A stretch of 35,038 nt of DNA from assembly GCA_009731375.1 (NCBI GenBank), contig BJOX01000141.1:831470-866507 (forward strand), in the 5' to 3' direction. Below the pieces are notes generated by a model. It had not been told where the DNA came from and did no database searches. It worked only from the letters and a program-made list of their open reading frames with translations. This document shows positions 8,794 through 22,979 of the stretch, one piece after another. The DNA comes from Paulinella micropora (Eukaryota > Cercozoa > Imbricatea > Euglyphida). Each line of letters starts with the position of its first letter. Within the stretch, counting starts at the first letter, position 1. The position numbers and the translations under genes are program-made.

Positions 8794-8811
8794 ACTTTTA
8801 TGCATAAAAGT
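8794..8811. repeat. Palindrome copy 8 (intergenic)
   Basis: Perfect ACTTTTATGCATAAAAGT, preceded by gtg as in copies 4 and 5 or nearly so. Confidence 0.9.
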
Positions 8812-9382
8812 GCTACTTGGAGCAATTCCAAACCTTTCATGGCTTGCCAGTGTCCAACTGCTCAAACCTACTTTGCGCCACTCTTGTTCTTGTGGTCACC
8901 GGTTTTTTTAGGTTTATCTGCTAGCGATTACATATATTTTTGCATGTAAAAACATGCATTTTAGTGGTACTTCTGCGTGACCAAGCAGTAGTATTATAGT
9001 CTATTGTATTAATATCAAGTCAGCTGGAGTCTACGAAAAGCAAGCGGCTGGGCCGTTCTTCATTCTTAAAAACGAAGCTGTTAGTGCCACGGAGAAGTCA
9101 AAAAAAAATTTCCGCATGAGCAGGCTGACAACTTGAGCTCGCCGCCGTGACTCTAGTTGAAGCATGTATGGCTGAGCTAGCAACTTGAATAAAATGTTAA
9201 AGCCGCTGTTGATTGCAGCGTCGCAAAACTTTCAGTGGCAAACAAACTTGAAAAAAGATGTGATGGTGATGAGGTGTGTGTGTCACCAGGCGCCTATGGT
9301 TTCCCAGCATCGTAGTGAGTCTGGAGTCAAATACTGTAATTGATTTTTTTTTTTTTTTTTTTTTAACACGTATTGCCAGTGC
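8812..9382. other. Intergenic, no gene seen
   Basis: Unique, moderately AT-rich DNA with short broken frames and a T22 run near 9344-9364. No coding or RNA signal is visible. Confidence 0.6.
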
Positions 9383-9499
9383 ATATATATATATATACTA
9401 GTATATATCATATATATATATACATATATATATAATATATATATCATATATATATCATATATATAATATATATATATATATCATAGTATATATATATAT

Positions 9500-9537
<38 letters not shown>
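9383..9537. repeat. (TA)n microsatellite
   Basis: Nearly pure alternating TA with a few interruptions; it borders the foldback element on its left. Confidence 0.95.
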
Positions 9538-9538
<1 letters not shown>

Positions 9539-9539
<1 letters not shown>

Positions 9540-9818
9540 TATTGCTGTTGACATTCAAGACAACAACAAAAATTAGTTTTTCATTTTTGTGTCAGATTTT
9601 CATTTTTGTGACAGTTTTTCATTTTTGTGACAAAAATTCAAATTTTCAAATTTAACGGTAACATTTCGCGAAAATTTACGATATTTTGCGGACGAATATA
9701 GCCGTTAATTTGAAAAATTCAAATTTTCACCCAAAATCAAAATTCCAACCAAAACTGAAATTCCAACCAAAACAGAAAAATCAATTTTTCTTGTTGTCTT
9801 GAATGTCAACAGCAATAT
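9539..9818. mobile_element. Foldback / MITE-like element, 280 bp
   Basis: Perfect 28-bp terminal inverted repeats at 9539-9566 and 9791-9818 (outer end ATATTGCTGTTGACATTC). Inside are three direct copies of ttttcatttttgtg (9577-9640), and a second inverted pair built on tcaaatttaacgg / ccgttaatttga. It has no coding frame, so it would be non-autonomous. It sits at the edge of a (TA)n tract, so any target-site duplication, perhaps TA or ATA, cannot be told from the tract. Confidence 0.75.
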
Positions 9819-10179
9819 ATACTTATTTGTTCTCTGTGTATCTCTTGATATTACTTCCGTATTCCTCCGGAGTCTTACGCTTCCCACTTATGCCTACTAG
9901 TGGCAAGTGTTCTCTTATTAACAGTGCGTGAAAAACCATTTCATGAACTTTAGAACAACTCGGAATATTTTATATAGGAATTTTGAAATAATATCCTCAG
10001 ATCTTGAGTACAATCTGAAACGACTTCAAGTGCTTCGTTCTCAGCCTGTTTCGTTTTGTCCTTGCTTATTATTCAGTAACTCGTTAGAAACTTCCCACCA
10101 AAGGGCTTTCTCATAAGCCACGACAAGGGTCCGAGGCTACATATGGGAGGCAAGTATTGGCTGAAACCAAACCAAACGC

Positions 10180-10380
10180 TTAACGCTTGAAGTAACAGTT
10201 TATTAATGCTTTCGAACCAGGCCATCTCACAAAACCAGGAACGAAAAAGTACGAGACTGGAGGTGAAAATATGGTAAGTTTCCGGGAATCCACCGCAAAT
10301 CCCGCAAAAATGTCGCTGTCTTCGCCTTCCGTCTTACTTGACATTACAGAAGGCCCATGGCGCCCAGACATGGACCCCAT
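10180..10380 (-). CDS. Doubtful 66-codon ORF
   Basis: Open from ATG 10380-10378 to TAA 10182-10180 on the minus strand. The product is not low complexity, and an AATAAA (minus) lies just inside its end near 10200. Upstream on that strand is only microsatellite, so no promoter or further exon can be seen. On the plus strand the same DNA has a good donor, ATGGTAAGT at 10271-10279, so it may instead be an exon edge. No family is recognised. Confidence 0.15.
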   Translation of the reverse strand: MGSMSGRHGPSVMSSKTEGEDSDIFAGFAVDSRKLTIFSPPVSYFFVPGFVRWPGSKALINCYFKR

Positions 10381-10410
10381 TAAACCTCAAGTAGGGATAC
10401 AGGAACATAT

Positions 10411-10637
10411 CGATGAACCTACATACATACATGCAGACAGACACACAGACAGACACACAGTCAGACACACAGACAGAAACAGACAGATAGACACAGACAT
10501 AACATAACATGACATAACATGGCATAACATAACATAACATAAAATAAGATAAGATAAGATAAGATAAGATAAGATAAGATAAGATAAGAAACCATACATA
10601 CATACATACAGACACACAGACAGACACACAGACAAAC

Positions 10638-10672
<35 letters not shown>

Positions 10673-10860
10673 CACAGACAGACACACAGACACACAGACA
10701 TAACATAACATAACATAACATAACATAACATAAGATAAGATAACACTAAATAAGATAACATAATACATACATAAATACATAACATACATACATACATACA
10801 TACATACATACATGCATACATACATACATACATTACCTACATTACCTAATTACCTACATA
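10411..10860. repeat. CAGA/CACAGA, (ATAAC)n and (ATAAG)n mosaic
   Basis: Two alternations of a tetramer block (cagacaga, cacagaca) with a pentamer block (ataac, ataag), then ACAT units. The block order repeats at about 10430-10590 and 10590-10780. Confidence 0.9.
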
Positions 10861-10873
10861 CCTACATACCTAC

Positions 10874-11075
10874 GTGTGAACGTACGTACGTACGTACGTA
10901 CGTACGTACGTACGTAACGTACGTAACGTTACGTAACGTTACGTAACGTTACGTAACGTAACGTAACGTAACGTAATTACATTACGTACGTACGAACGTA
11001 GGTACGTAGTACGAACGTACGTACCTACGTACCTACGTACGTACGTACGTATGTACTACGTACGTACGTACATAC
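10874..11075. repeat. (ACGT)n self-complementary array
   Basis: Runs of cgtacgta, with acgtaacgtt and acgtaacgta variants. Both strands read the same, and the array is CpG-rich, unlike its ACAT neighbours. Confidence 0.9.
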
Positions 11076-11154
11076 ATACATACATACATACATACATACA
11101 TACATACATTCATACATACATACATATATTACACACACACACATACATACATAC

Positions 11155-11193
<39 letters not shown>

Positions 11194-12325
11194 CATATAA
11201 TACACACATACATACATATATTACAAACATCCACACGTACATACATACATACATACATACATACATACATACTCACATACATACATACAGACATACATAC
11301 ATACAGACATACATACAGACATACATACAGACATACATACATACATACATACATACATACATACACACATACATCCATCCATCCATCCATCTATCCATCC
11401 ATCCATCCATCCATCCATCCATCCATCCATCCATCCATCCATACATACATACGTACATATATATATACATACATACATACATACATACATACATGCATAC
11501 ATACATACATACATACATACATACATACATAGATACATACGTACATAGATACATAGATACATACGTAGGTACATACATACATACATACATACATACATAC
11601 ATACATACATGCATACATACATACATACATACATACATACATACATACATAAATACATACATACATACATACATACATACATACATACATACATGCATGC
11701 ATACATACATACCCAGTTTTGAGAGTGAAGAAGGCCGCGCCGAAACTTGCCCACTGCGAGCACAGACAAACACACAGACATACACAGACATACATATATA
11801 CATACATACATGCATACATACATACATACATACATACATACATACATACATACATACATACATACATACATACATGCCCACTGCGAGCACAGACAAACAC
11901 ACAGACATACATACATGCGTAATTCGTACACATAGACATACATACATACATACATACATACATACATACATACATACATGCATGCATACATACATGCATG
12001 CATACAAACATACATACATACATACATACATACATACATACATACATACATGCATGCATACATGCATACATACATGCATACATACATGCATACATACATG
12101 CATACATGCATACATACATTCATACATACATTCATACATACATGCATACATGCACACACACACACACACATACACATACACATATATACATACATACATA
12201 CATACATACATACATGCATACATACATAAATACATAAATACATACATACATACATACATACATACATGCATACATACATACATACTACATGCATACATAC
12301 ATACATACATACATACATACATACA
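11076..12325. repeat. (ACAT)n array with embedded 35-bp unit
   Basis: A tetranucleotide array about 1.25 kb long with CCAT and TGCA variants. A non-repeat unit starting gcccactgcgagcacagac occurs at about 11750-11785 and again at about 11877-11910. Confidence 0.9.
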
Positions 12326-12335
12326 TAAGTAAGTA

Positions 12336-12352
12336 TTCGGATTTATTATTAC

Positions 12353-12429
<77 letters not shown>

Positions 12430-12440
12430 ATTATTATTAT
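12336..12440. repeat. (ATT)n array
   Basis: Pure trinucleotide tract bordering a retroposon-like segment. Confidence 0.95.
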
Positions 12441-12624
12441 TATTACTATTAGGGAGTACATAGGCCTTCGGTCCCTTTCCATGGGCTGATTGGTATAAAG
12501 CTCCTAGAGTAATGTTCTATGCCGTCACATCCTTTATTCCACCGATTGGTGTGGAGACTTTCCTTATGGAATGGAGGACTGGATGCACATGGCCTTTTGG
12601 CTCAGCAATTGGCAGGAGATACAC

Positions 12625-12625
<1 letters not shown>
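12441..12625 (+). mobile_element. Retroposon-like element E1 with (TTA)n tail
   Basis: Unique 185 bp between two (ATT)n arrays. Its end (12570-12625) reads GGATGCACATGGCC ... TCAGCAATTGGCAG ... CACTATTATT. This aligns with the 3' end of the SINE copies at 27669 and 28929 (reverse strand), including the join to the (TTA)n tail. No pol III boxes are seen, so the 5' end is probably truncated. Confidence 0.55.
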
Positions 12626-12864
<239 letters not shown>

Positions 12865-12865
12865 G

Positions 12866-13362
12866 TAAATCTGCCTTGGAGTGTTGACTGTGACATATTT
12901 GAGGGAAATCCCGATGAAAAAACCTAGTCACACTTGCTAAACGAGTTCCAGCCCAATGGCCTCAAGGCGTTAAACTGTGACGCCAACTCATAACCCTTTG
13001 GTGGTAGATGCTGGGGAGGAGGGTCGTTGCGCGCGTAAAAGATCTTAAACTCCGCATATGCTGGTTGATAGCCCAGGACCCAGCAGACACCAGATTGTTA
13101 TGGGTGGGGTTTCGAGGCAGCTCTAGCAACCGCGCTTGGTGTATGCACTTGCACATTCGGTGACGTCTTGCAAGAGGTTGCTGGGACTGCGGAATAACCT
13201 CGGCTTAGTGCAGTCTTGCCCTCAGGAGCTCCATCGGTGGCCCCGATCATCAGGCGAGAGACTGACACGGGGGGGTGGAGGACCTCGAACAAGGGTATTG
13301 GAGGCTTATGTCCGTTGAGGATATGCCATTAGCTGCATCAGTACGCCTCAGATATAGTAGTA
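12866..13362 (+). mobile_element. Retroposon-like element E2 with (TTA)n tail
   Basis: About 497 bp of unique DNA between (ATT)n arrays. The last 80 bp (from 13285) read TGGAGGCTTATGTCC...CTGCATCAG...GCCTCAGATATAG and then (TTA)n, related to the E3 fragment. No long reading frame is present. Confidence 0.5.
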
Positions 13363-13375
13363 ATACTATTATTAC

Positions 13376-13433
<58 letters not shown>

Positions 13434-13458
13434 ATTATTATTATTATTATTATTATTA

Positions 13459-13508
13459 TGGAGGCACATGTCCAGGATCTGGATCTGATGCTATAGTCTG
13501 AGGAAGCC

Positions 13509-13510
<2 letters not shown>
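13459..13510 (+). mobile_element. E3: retroposon 3'-end fragment
   Basis: 52 bp, TGGAGGCACATGTCCAGG...CTATAGTCTGAGG, between two (TTA)n arrays. It matches the end of E2 and the core motif of the other copies. Confidence 0.6.
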
Positions 13511-13550
<40 letters not shown>

Positions 13551-13576
13551 TAATAATAATAATAATAATAATAATG

Positions 13577-13612
<36 letters not shown>

Positions 13613-13680
13613 CAATAACAACAACAACAACAACAACAACAACAATAACAATAACAGTAACAGTAATAATAACAGTAATG

Positions 13681-13720
<40 letters not shown>

Positions 13721-13728
13721 TAATAATA

Positions 13729-13769
<41 letters not shown>

Positions 13770-13816
13770 CAATTACAATAACAATAACCATAACAATAAC
13801 AATAACAATAACAAAA

Positions 13817-13858
<42 letters not shown>

Positions 13859-13860
13859 TA
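13511..13860. repeat. (TTA)n to (TAA)n strand-switch with (CAA)n
   Basis: (TTA)n runs into (TAA)n at about 13548-13556 (tattcataata), so the two halves are inverted. An (AAC)n patch follows at 13610-13675. Confidence 0.9.
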
Positions 13861-14000
13861 GGAAGAAAGAAAAAAGAAAGAAAGAAAGAAAGAAAGAAAG
13901 AAAAGAAAGAAAAGAAAAAAAGAGGGAAGGGAAAGGAAAGGAAAGGAACGAAAGAAAAGAAAGAAAGAAAAAAAGAACGAAAGAAAGCAAGCAAGCAAGC

Positions 14001-14031
<31 letters not shown>

Positions 14032-14203
14032 CCAAAGAAAAAAAAAAGAAAAGAAAAGAGAAGAGAAGAGAAGAGAAGAAAGGAAAGAAACAAAAGAAAC
14101 AAAAGGAAAGAAAAAATAGATAGAATAGACTAGAATAGAATAGAATAGAAAAGAAAAGAAAAGAAAAAGGAAAAGAAAAGAAAAGAAAAGGAAAGAAAGA
14201 AAA

Positions 14204-14235
<32 letters not shown>

Positions 14236-14237
14236 AA
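13861..14237. repeat. (GAAA)n polypurine tract
   Basis: About 377 bp in which nearly every plus-strand base is a purine, with short AAG, GGAAA and GCAA variants. Confidence 0.9.
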
Positions 14238-14268
14238 TATGCATACCTTATGCTCGGGTTCGACTATT

Positions 14269-14304
14269 GTAGGTGGTTTACATTCAATCACCATCGCTAT
14301 GGAT

Positions 14305-14337
<33 letters not shown>

Positions 14338-14443
14338 TCAGGTTTAGGTGGCTTACATTCCATCACCATCGCTATGGATAGATAGATAGATAGATAGATA
14401 GATAGCAGGTTTAGGTGTCTTACATTCCATCACCATCGCTATG

Positions 14444-14476
<33 letters not shown>

Positions 14477-14549
14477 CAGGTTTAGGTGGTTTACATTCCA
14501 TCACCATCGCTATGGATAGACAGATAGATAGATAGATAGATAGATAGAT

Positions 14550-14584
<35 letters not shown>

Positions 14585-14693
14585 CAGGTTTAGGTAGCTT
14601 ACATTCCATCACCATCGCTATGGATAGATGGATAGATAGATAGATAGATAGATAGCAGGTTTAGGTGGCTTACATTCCATCACCATCGCTATG

Positions 14694-14734
<41 letters not shown>

Positions 14735-14772
14735 CAGGTTTAGGTGTCTTACATTCCATCACCATCGCTATG

Positions 14773-14807
<35 letters not shown>

Positions 14808-14866
14808 TGATAGATAACAGGTTTAGGTGGTTTACATTCCATCACCATCGCTGTGGATAGACAGAC

Positions 14867-14945
<79 letters not shown>

Positions 14946-15160
14946 CAGGTTTAGGTAGCTTACATTCCATCACCATCGCTATGGATAGATGGATAGATAG
15001 ATAGATAGATAGATAGATAGCAGGTTTAGGTGGCTTACATTCCATCACCATCGCTATGGATAGATAGAAAGATAGATAGATAGATAGATAGATAGGTAGG
15101 TAGATAGGTAGATAGATAGATAGCAGGTTTAGGTGGTTTACATTCCATCACCATCGCTAT

Positions 15161-15239
<79 letters not shown>

Positions 15240-15302
15240 TATATATAGATAGATAGATAGATAGCACGTTTAGGAGGCTTACATTCCATCACCATCGCTA
15301 TG
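14269..15302. repeat. Composite minisatellite: 12 caps with (GATA)n spacers
   Basis: Twelve copies of a 35-39 bp cap (core ttacattccatcaccatcg, ending CTATGG) are separated by GATA runs of varied length. Caps 3-6 and 7-10 show the same order of variants after TTTAGG (TGTCT, TGGTT, TAGCT, TGGCT), and the same spacer quirks. This is a higher-order duplication of about 330-365 bp. Confidence 0.9.
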
Positions 15303-16583
<1,281 letters not shown>

Positions 16584-16880
16584 GAGATATCGACTCATGT
16601 CAGAAAAAAGGAGCTTCTGATTTCGTCAACCAAGGAAGTCTGTGGGTAAAGTATTAACCCGATGCCCAGCTAAGCCGTGATATTTGCACGGAAGGGACTG
16701 ATAAAGGCGATACCAAAGCTCCCTAGTACCAGGCGGGGCCAGGGCTCGTTCCATAAGCGCCCCTTGCAGAACGAGCTCCCACCTCCATTACAGAGGGCCC
16801 AGTAAGCAGATGGAGTTTCGAGACTGTTCGACAGTCTAGTATAAACCGACAGAGCACTGTGGGTTTTATTCCGGGCTCAA
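16584..16880. other. Unique island in microsatellite, no gene seen
   Basis: About 300 bp of GC-richer unique DNA. It holds a short hairpin-like gactgttcgacagtc (16831-16845). No frame of note and no tRNA-like boxes are visible. It may be a truncated mobile element. Confidence 0.4.
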
Positions 16881-16882
16881 CA

Positions 16883-16916
<34 letters not shown>

Positions 16917-16977
16917 CGGTCGGTAGGTAGGTAGGTAGGTAGGTAGGTAGGTAGGTGGGTAGGTGGGTAGATAGATG

Positions 16978-17624
<647 letters not shown>

Positions 17625-17634
17625 NNNNNNNNNN

Positions 17635-18170
17635 TACCAAGCAGCGCCCAGCTTGCGATGACGGAGAGAAGCAACATGAGATAGATCATGATCCTGTAAA
17701 ACATCAGATGGATAGACAGATAGAAGCAAATTGGGATAGATCATGATGCTGTGTATAAACACATTAGCTGTATATGAACGAACAACATATCAGAAGGGTA
17801 GGTAGATATAGATAGACAGCGACGACTGAGAGAAGCAAATTGGGATAGATCATGATGCTGCGTATAAACACACTAGATGGATAGGTAGGTAGGTAGATAG
17901 ATAGATAGATAAATAGATAGATAGATAGATAGATAGACAGATGGATAGATGGATAGATAGATAGATAGATAGATAGAGCAGACGGAGAGAAGCAAATTTA
18001 GAGGGATCATTATCCTATATATAAACAAATCAGATGATAGATAGATAGATAGATAGTTAGAGAGAGAGAGAGAGAGAGATAGATAGATAGATAGATAGAT
18101 AGAAAGATAGAAAGATAGAGCAGACGGAGAGAAGCAAATTTAGAATGATTATGCTATATATAAACAAATC

Positions 18171-18172
<2 letters not shown>
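17635..18172. repeat. Composite array: five caps in (GATA)n
   Basis: Five diverged copies of a cap of about 45-50 bp (core agaagcaaattgggatagat, ending TATAAACACA/ATAAACAAAT) start near 17663, 17721, 17828, 17981 and 18122, with GATA spacers. Confidence 0.85.
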
Positions 18173-18437
<265 letters not shown>

Positions 18438-19047
18438 NNNNNNNNNNNNNNNNNNNNNNNNNNNNNNNNNNNNNNNNNNNNNNNNNNNNNNNNNNNNNNN
18501 NNNNNNNNNNNNNNNNNNNNNNNNNNNNNNNNNNNNNNNNNNNNNNNNNNNNNNNNNNNNNNNNNNNNNNNNNNNNNNNNNNNNNNNNNNNNNNNNNNNN
18601 NNNNNNNNNNNNNNNNNNNNNNNNNNNNNNNNNNNNNNNNNNNNNNNNNNNNNNNNNNNNNNNNNNNNNNNNNNNNNNNNNNNNNNNNNNNNNNNNNNNN
18701 NNNNNNNNNNNNNNNNNNNNNNNNNNNNNNNNNNNNNNNNNNNNNNNNNNNNNNNNNNNNNNNNNNNNNNNNNNNNNNNNNNNNNNNNNNNNNNNNNNNN
18801 NNNNNNNNNNNNNNNNNNNNNNNNNNNNNNNNNNNNNNNNNNNNNNNNNNNNNNNNNNNNNNNNNNNNNNNNNNNNNNNNNNNNNNNNNNNNNNNNNNNN
18901 NNNNNNNNNNNNNNNNNNNNNNNNNNNNNNNNNNNNNNNNNNNNNNNNNNNNNNNNNNNNNNNNNNNNNNNNNNNNNNNNNNNNNNNNNNNNNNNNNNNN
19001 NNNNNNNNNNNNNNNNNNNNNNNNNNNNNNNNNNNNNNNNNNNNNNN
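18438..19047. other. Assembly gap, 610 N
   Basis: All N. Flanks are (CTAC)n on the left and (GCCA)n/(CATC)n on the right, so the missing DNA is probably tetranucleotide repeat. Confidence 0.98.
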
Positions 19048-19510
<463 letters not shown>

Positions 19511-19544
19511 TAATATCTACATACCCCATGCAAAATCCCTTAGT

Positions 19545-20155
19545 GCGTCGATAGCTCATTCCCATCGGCCACCTTATGTAGGTATGTATGTATGTATGTA
19601 TGTATGTATGTATAAAAACGACAAAAAAAAAAAACAAAACAAAAAATCAAAAGCCAAAAAACAAAAACGTATGTATATATGTATGTATTTATGTATGTAT
19701 GTATGTATGTATGTATGTATGTTCGTCGATAGCTCATTCCCATGGGCCACCTTATGTATGTATGTATGTATGTATGTATGGATGTATATGTATGTACATG
19801 TATGTATGTATGTATGCATGTATGTATGTATGTACGTATGTATGTATGTATGTATGTATGTATGTTTGTATGTATGTATGTTAGTCGATAGCTCATTCCC
19901 ATCGGCCACCTTATTTATGTATGTATGTATGTATGTATTTATGTATGTATGCATGTATGTATGTATGTATGTATGTATGTATGTATGTTCGTCGATAGCT
20001 CATTCCCATCGGCCACCTTATGTATGTATGTATGCATGTATGTATGTATGATGTATGTATGTATGTATGTATGTATGTATATTCATGCATGTATGTATGT
20101 ATGTATGTATGTATATATGTTTGTCGATAGCTCACTCCCATCGGCCACCTTATTT
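19545..20155. repeat. Composite array: five caps in (GTAT)n
   Basis: Five copies of a 30-33 bp cap (core gtcgatagctcattcccatc, then GGCCACCTTAT) at about 19547, 19724, 19883, 19991 and 20123, separated by 70-150 bp of GTAT repeat. An A-rich patch lies at 19615-19668. Confidence 0.9.
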
Positions 20156-20690
20156 ATTTATGTATGTATGTATGTATGTCCGTACGTACGTATGTACGTA
20201 CGAACACGTACGTACGTACGTTACGTACGTACGTACGTACGTATGTATGTATGTATGTATGTATGTATGTATGTATGTATATATGTATATATGTATGTAT
20301 GTATGTATGTATGGTATGGTATGGTATGTATGTATGTATGTATGTATATATGTATGTATGTATATATGTATATATGTATGGTATGGTATGGTATGTATGT
20401 ATGTAAGTATGTATGTATGTAGGTACGTACACGTACGTACGTACGTACGTGCGTACGTACGTATGTATGTATGCATGTATGTATGTATGTATGTATGTAT
20501 GTATATATGTATGTATGTTATGTATGTATGTATGTATGTATGTATGTATGTATGTATGGTATGGTATGTATGTATGTATGTATGGTATGTATGTATGTAT
20601 GTATGTATGTAATGTATGTATGTTATGTATGTATGTATGTATGTAGTATGTTATGTATATATGTATGTATGCATGTATGTACGTTTGTAC
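20156..20690. repeat. (GTAT)n, (ACGT)n and (GGTAT)n mosaic
   Basis: Tetranucleotide array with CpG-rich cgtacgta patches at about 20180-20245 and 20422-20462, and repeated ggtatggtat patches. Confidence 0.9.
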
Positions 20691-20758
20691 CAGGTGATCA
20701 CGCTGATCCAATACATCCCATACACCACGTGCCACGCCCTACACACACACAAAGCAAG

Positions 20759-21230
20759 CAACACACGTATATGAACAAAACACACACATACAACGTATTG
20801 GCGGCCAATTTTTACGCCTTTTGCGGGTGATTTGTACAACACAAACCAACGCATGCGCGGACAGAAATTTTCGCCGCTATTTCCGGCGATATTTTTCCGG
20901 AAAAGTGGCCCATGTTAAGGCACATGTCAACACACGTATATAGACAACACACATACAAACAACAAATTTGGCGGCCAATTTCCACGCACTTTGCGGGTGA
21001 TTTGTACAACACAAACCAACGCATGCGCGGACAGAAATTTTCGCCGCTATTTCCGGCGATATTTTTCCGGAAAAGTGGCCATGTTAAGGCATGTCAACAC
21101 ACGTATATAGACAACACACATACAACAAATTTGGTGGCCAATTTCCACGCACTTTGCGGGTGATTTGTACAACACATACAACGCCTTCGCGGACAGAAAT
21201 TTTCGCCGCTATTTGCGTCGATATTAGACG
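20759..21230. repeat. 170-bp satellite, three monomers
   Basis: Monomers start at about 20759, 20928 and 21095 (periods 169 and 167 bp). Shared landmarks: caacacacgtatat, ggcggccaattt, gcgggtgatttgtacaacac, attttcgccgctatttcc and ttccggaaaagtggcc. The third copy is interrupted near 21215. Confidence 0.9.
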
Positions 21231-21458
21231 AATAAATGCGACAGTCCACAACCGCAAGTGGCACCCCGAGCGGGATGCCCAAGAAAGTGCCACCAACAAC
21301 CGGATTGAATCAATGGAAAAAATTGAAGCAAAAGGCGCGAAGCGCACCGAATAAAAATTTTTGGTGGCACGAATGAGAAAAAATGACGCAAAGCGTCACT
21401 GCGAAGGCGCGAAGCGCACCGAATGAAAGAAAATCTTGTGCGCCCCCGCTCCGCTTGT
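21215..21458. other. Insert of about 240 bp within the third satellite monomer
   Basis: The third monomer breaks off in its gcgatattttt stretch, and the missing end (ttccggaaaagtggcc, then tatgttaag) reappears at 21459-21482. The DNA between holds two copies of ggcgcgaagcgcaccgaat (about 21331 and 21405). It could be a mobile insert or a deletion in the other monomers. Confidence 0.55.
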
Positions 21459-21482
21459 TCCGGAAAAGTGGCCTATGTTAAG

Positions 21483-21600
21483 CCTTTGCTAGAGCGATGG
21501 TTCAATCCCCCATCGGCCGGTGCACCGGCCACCAGGTAACCAAAGTGATCCAATAGATTCCATACACCACGTGCCACCATGACCCCATATCAAACATTGG
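21483..21600 (+). other. tRNA-like B box and direct-repeat flank
   Basis: gatggttcaatcccccatc (about 21494-21512) has the form of a T-arm with a B box (GGTTCAATCC). The DNA after it, from accaggtaacc to caccacgtgccac, matches 20689-20741 on the far side of the satellite. No convincing A box or whole cloverleaf is seen, so it is not called a tRNA gene. Confidence 0.35.
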
Positions 21601-21719
21601 GCAAGCATAGACAATACACACAGACACACACACAGACACATACACATACACACATACATACAAACATACATACATACATACATATATATCATCCGTGTCC
21701 TCAAGTCCTACAATGGTAC

Positions 21720-21720
<1 letters not shown>

Positions 21721-21776
<56 letters not shown>

Positions 21777-21826
21777 TATAGATAGATAGATAGGTAGTTA
21801 GGTAGGTAGGTAGGTGGGTAGGTAGG

Positions 21827-21862
<36 letters not shown>

Positions 21863-21863
21863 C

Positions 21864-21901
<38 letters not shown>

Positions 21902-21968
21902 GTAGGTAGGTAGGTAGATAGGTAGATAGGTAGGTGGATAGATAGATAGATAGATAGATAGATATATG

Positions 21969-22001
<33 letters not shown>

Positions 22002-22077
22002 GTAGATAGATAGATAGATAGATAGGTAGATAGGTAGATAGGTAGGTAGATAGGTAGATAGGTAGGTCGATAGATAG

Positions 22078-22108
<31 letters not shown>

Positions 22109-22214
22109 GATAGATAGATAGGTAGGTAGGTAGATAGGGAAATAGATAGATAGATAGATAGGTAGATAGGTAGATAGGTAGATAGATAGATAGATAGGTA
22201 GGTAGGTAGGTAGG

Positions 22215-22251
<37 letters not shown>

Positions 22252-22252
22252 C

Positions 22253-22283
<31 letters not shown>

Positions 22284-22328
22284 CGGTAGATAGGTAGGTA
22301 GATAGATACATAGATACATAGATAGATC

Positions 22329-22361
<33 letters not shown>

Positions 22362-22402
22362 GTAGATAGGTAGATAGGTAGGTAGGTAGATAGGTCGGTA
22401 GG

Positions 22403-22446
<44 letters not shown>

Positions 22447-22510
22447 CCAGTATGGAATAAAATGTACGTAGCCAGTAGGGTCGTAATAGATAGGAAGATA
22501 GATAGGTAGC

Positions 22511-22545
<35 letters not shown>

Positions 22546-22674
22546 GTAGGTAGGTAGATAGACGATAGATAGACAGATATATAGGTAGATAGATCGATAG
22601 GTAGATAGATCGATAGGTAGATAGATAGATAGATAGATAGACAGATAGATAGATAGATATATAGATGGATAGAT

Positions 22675-22719
<45 letters not shown>

Positions 22720-22787
22720 CCAGTATGGAATAGATTGTACATAGCCAATAGGGTCGTAATAGACAGACAGATAGATAGATAGATAGG

Positions 22788-22823
<36 letters not shown>

Positions 22824-22923
22824 CAGATAGATAGATAGATAGATAGATAGGTAGGTAGATAGATTCATAGATAGATCCATAGATAGGTAGATAGATCGAT
22901 AGGTAGATATATCGATAGGTAGG

Positions 22924-22979
<56 letters not shown>

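Noticed and set aside
11221-12322. Long minus-strand frames of MYVCMYVC type (up to 365 codons)
   Set aside because: They are translations of (ACAT)n, whose frames lack stops by composition; nothing but the repeat is encoded.
14269-15302. CRISPR-like look of cap and spacer
   Set aside because: Spacers are GATA microsatellite, not unique sequences, there are no cas genes, and the genome is eukaryotic.
21494-21512. tRNA gene at the right edge of the satellite block
   Set aside because: Only the T-arm-like part is present; no acceptor stem or clear A box.
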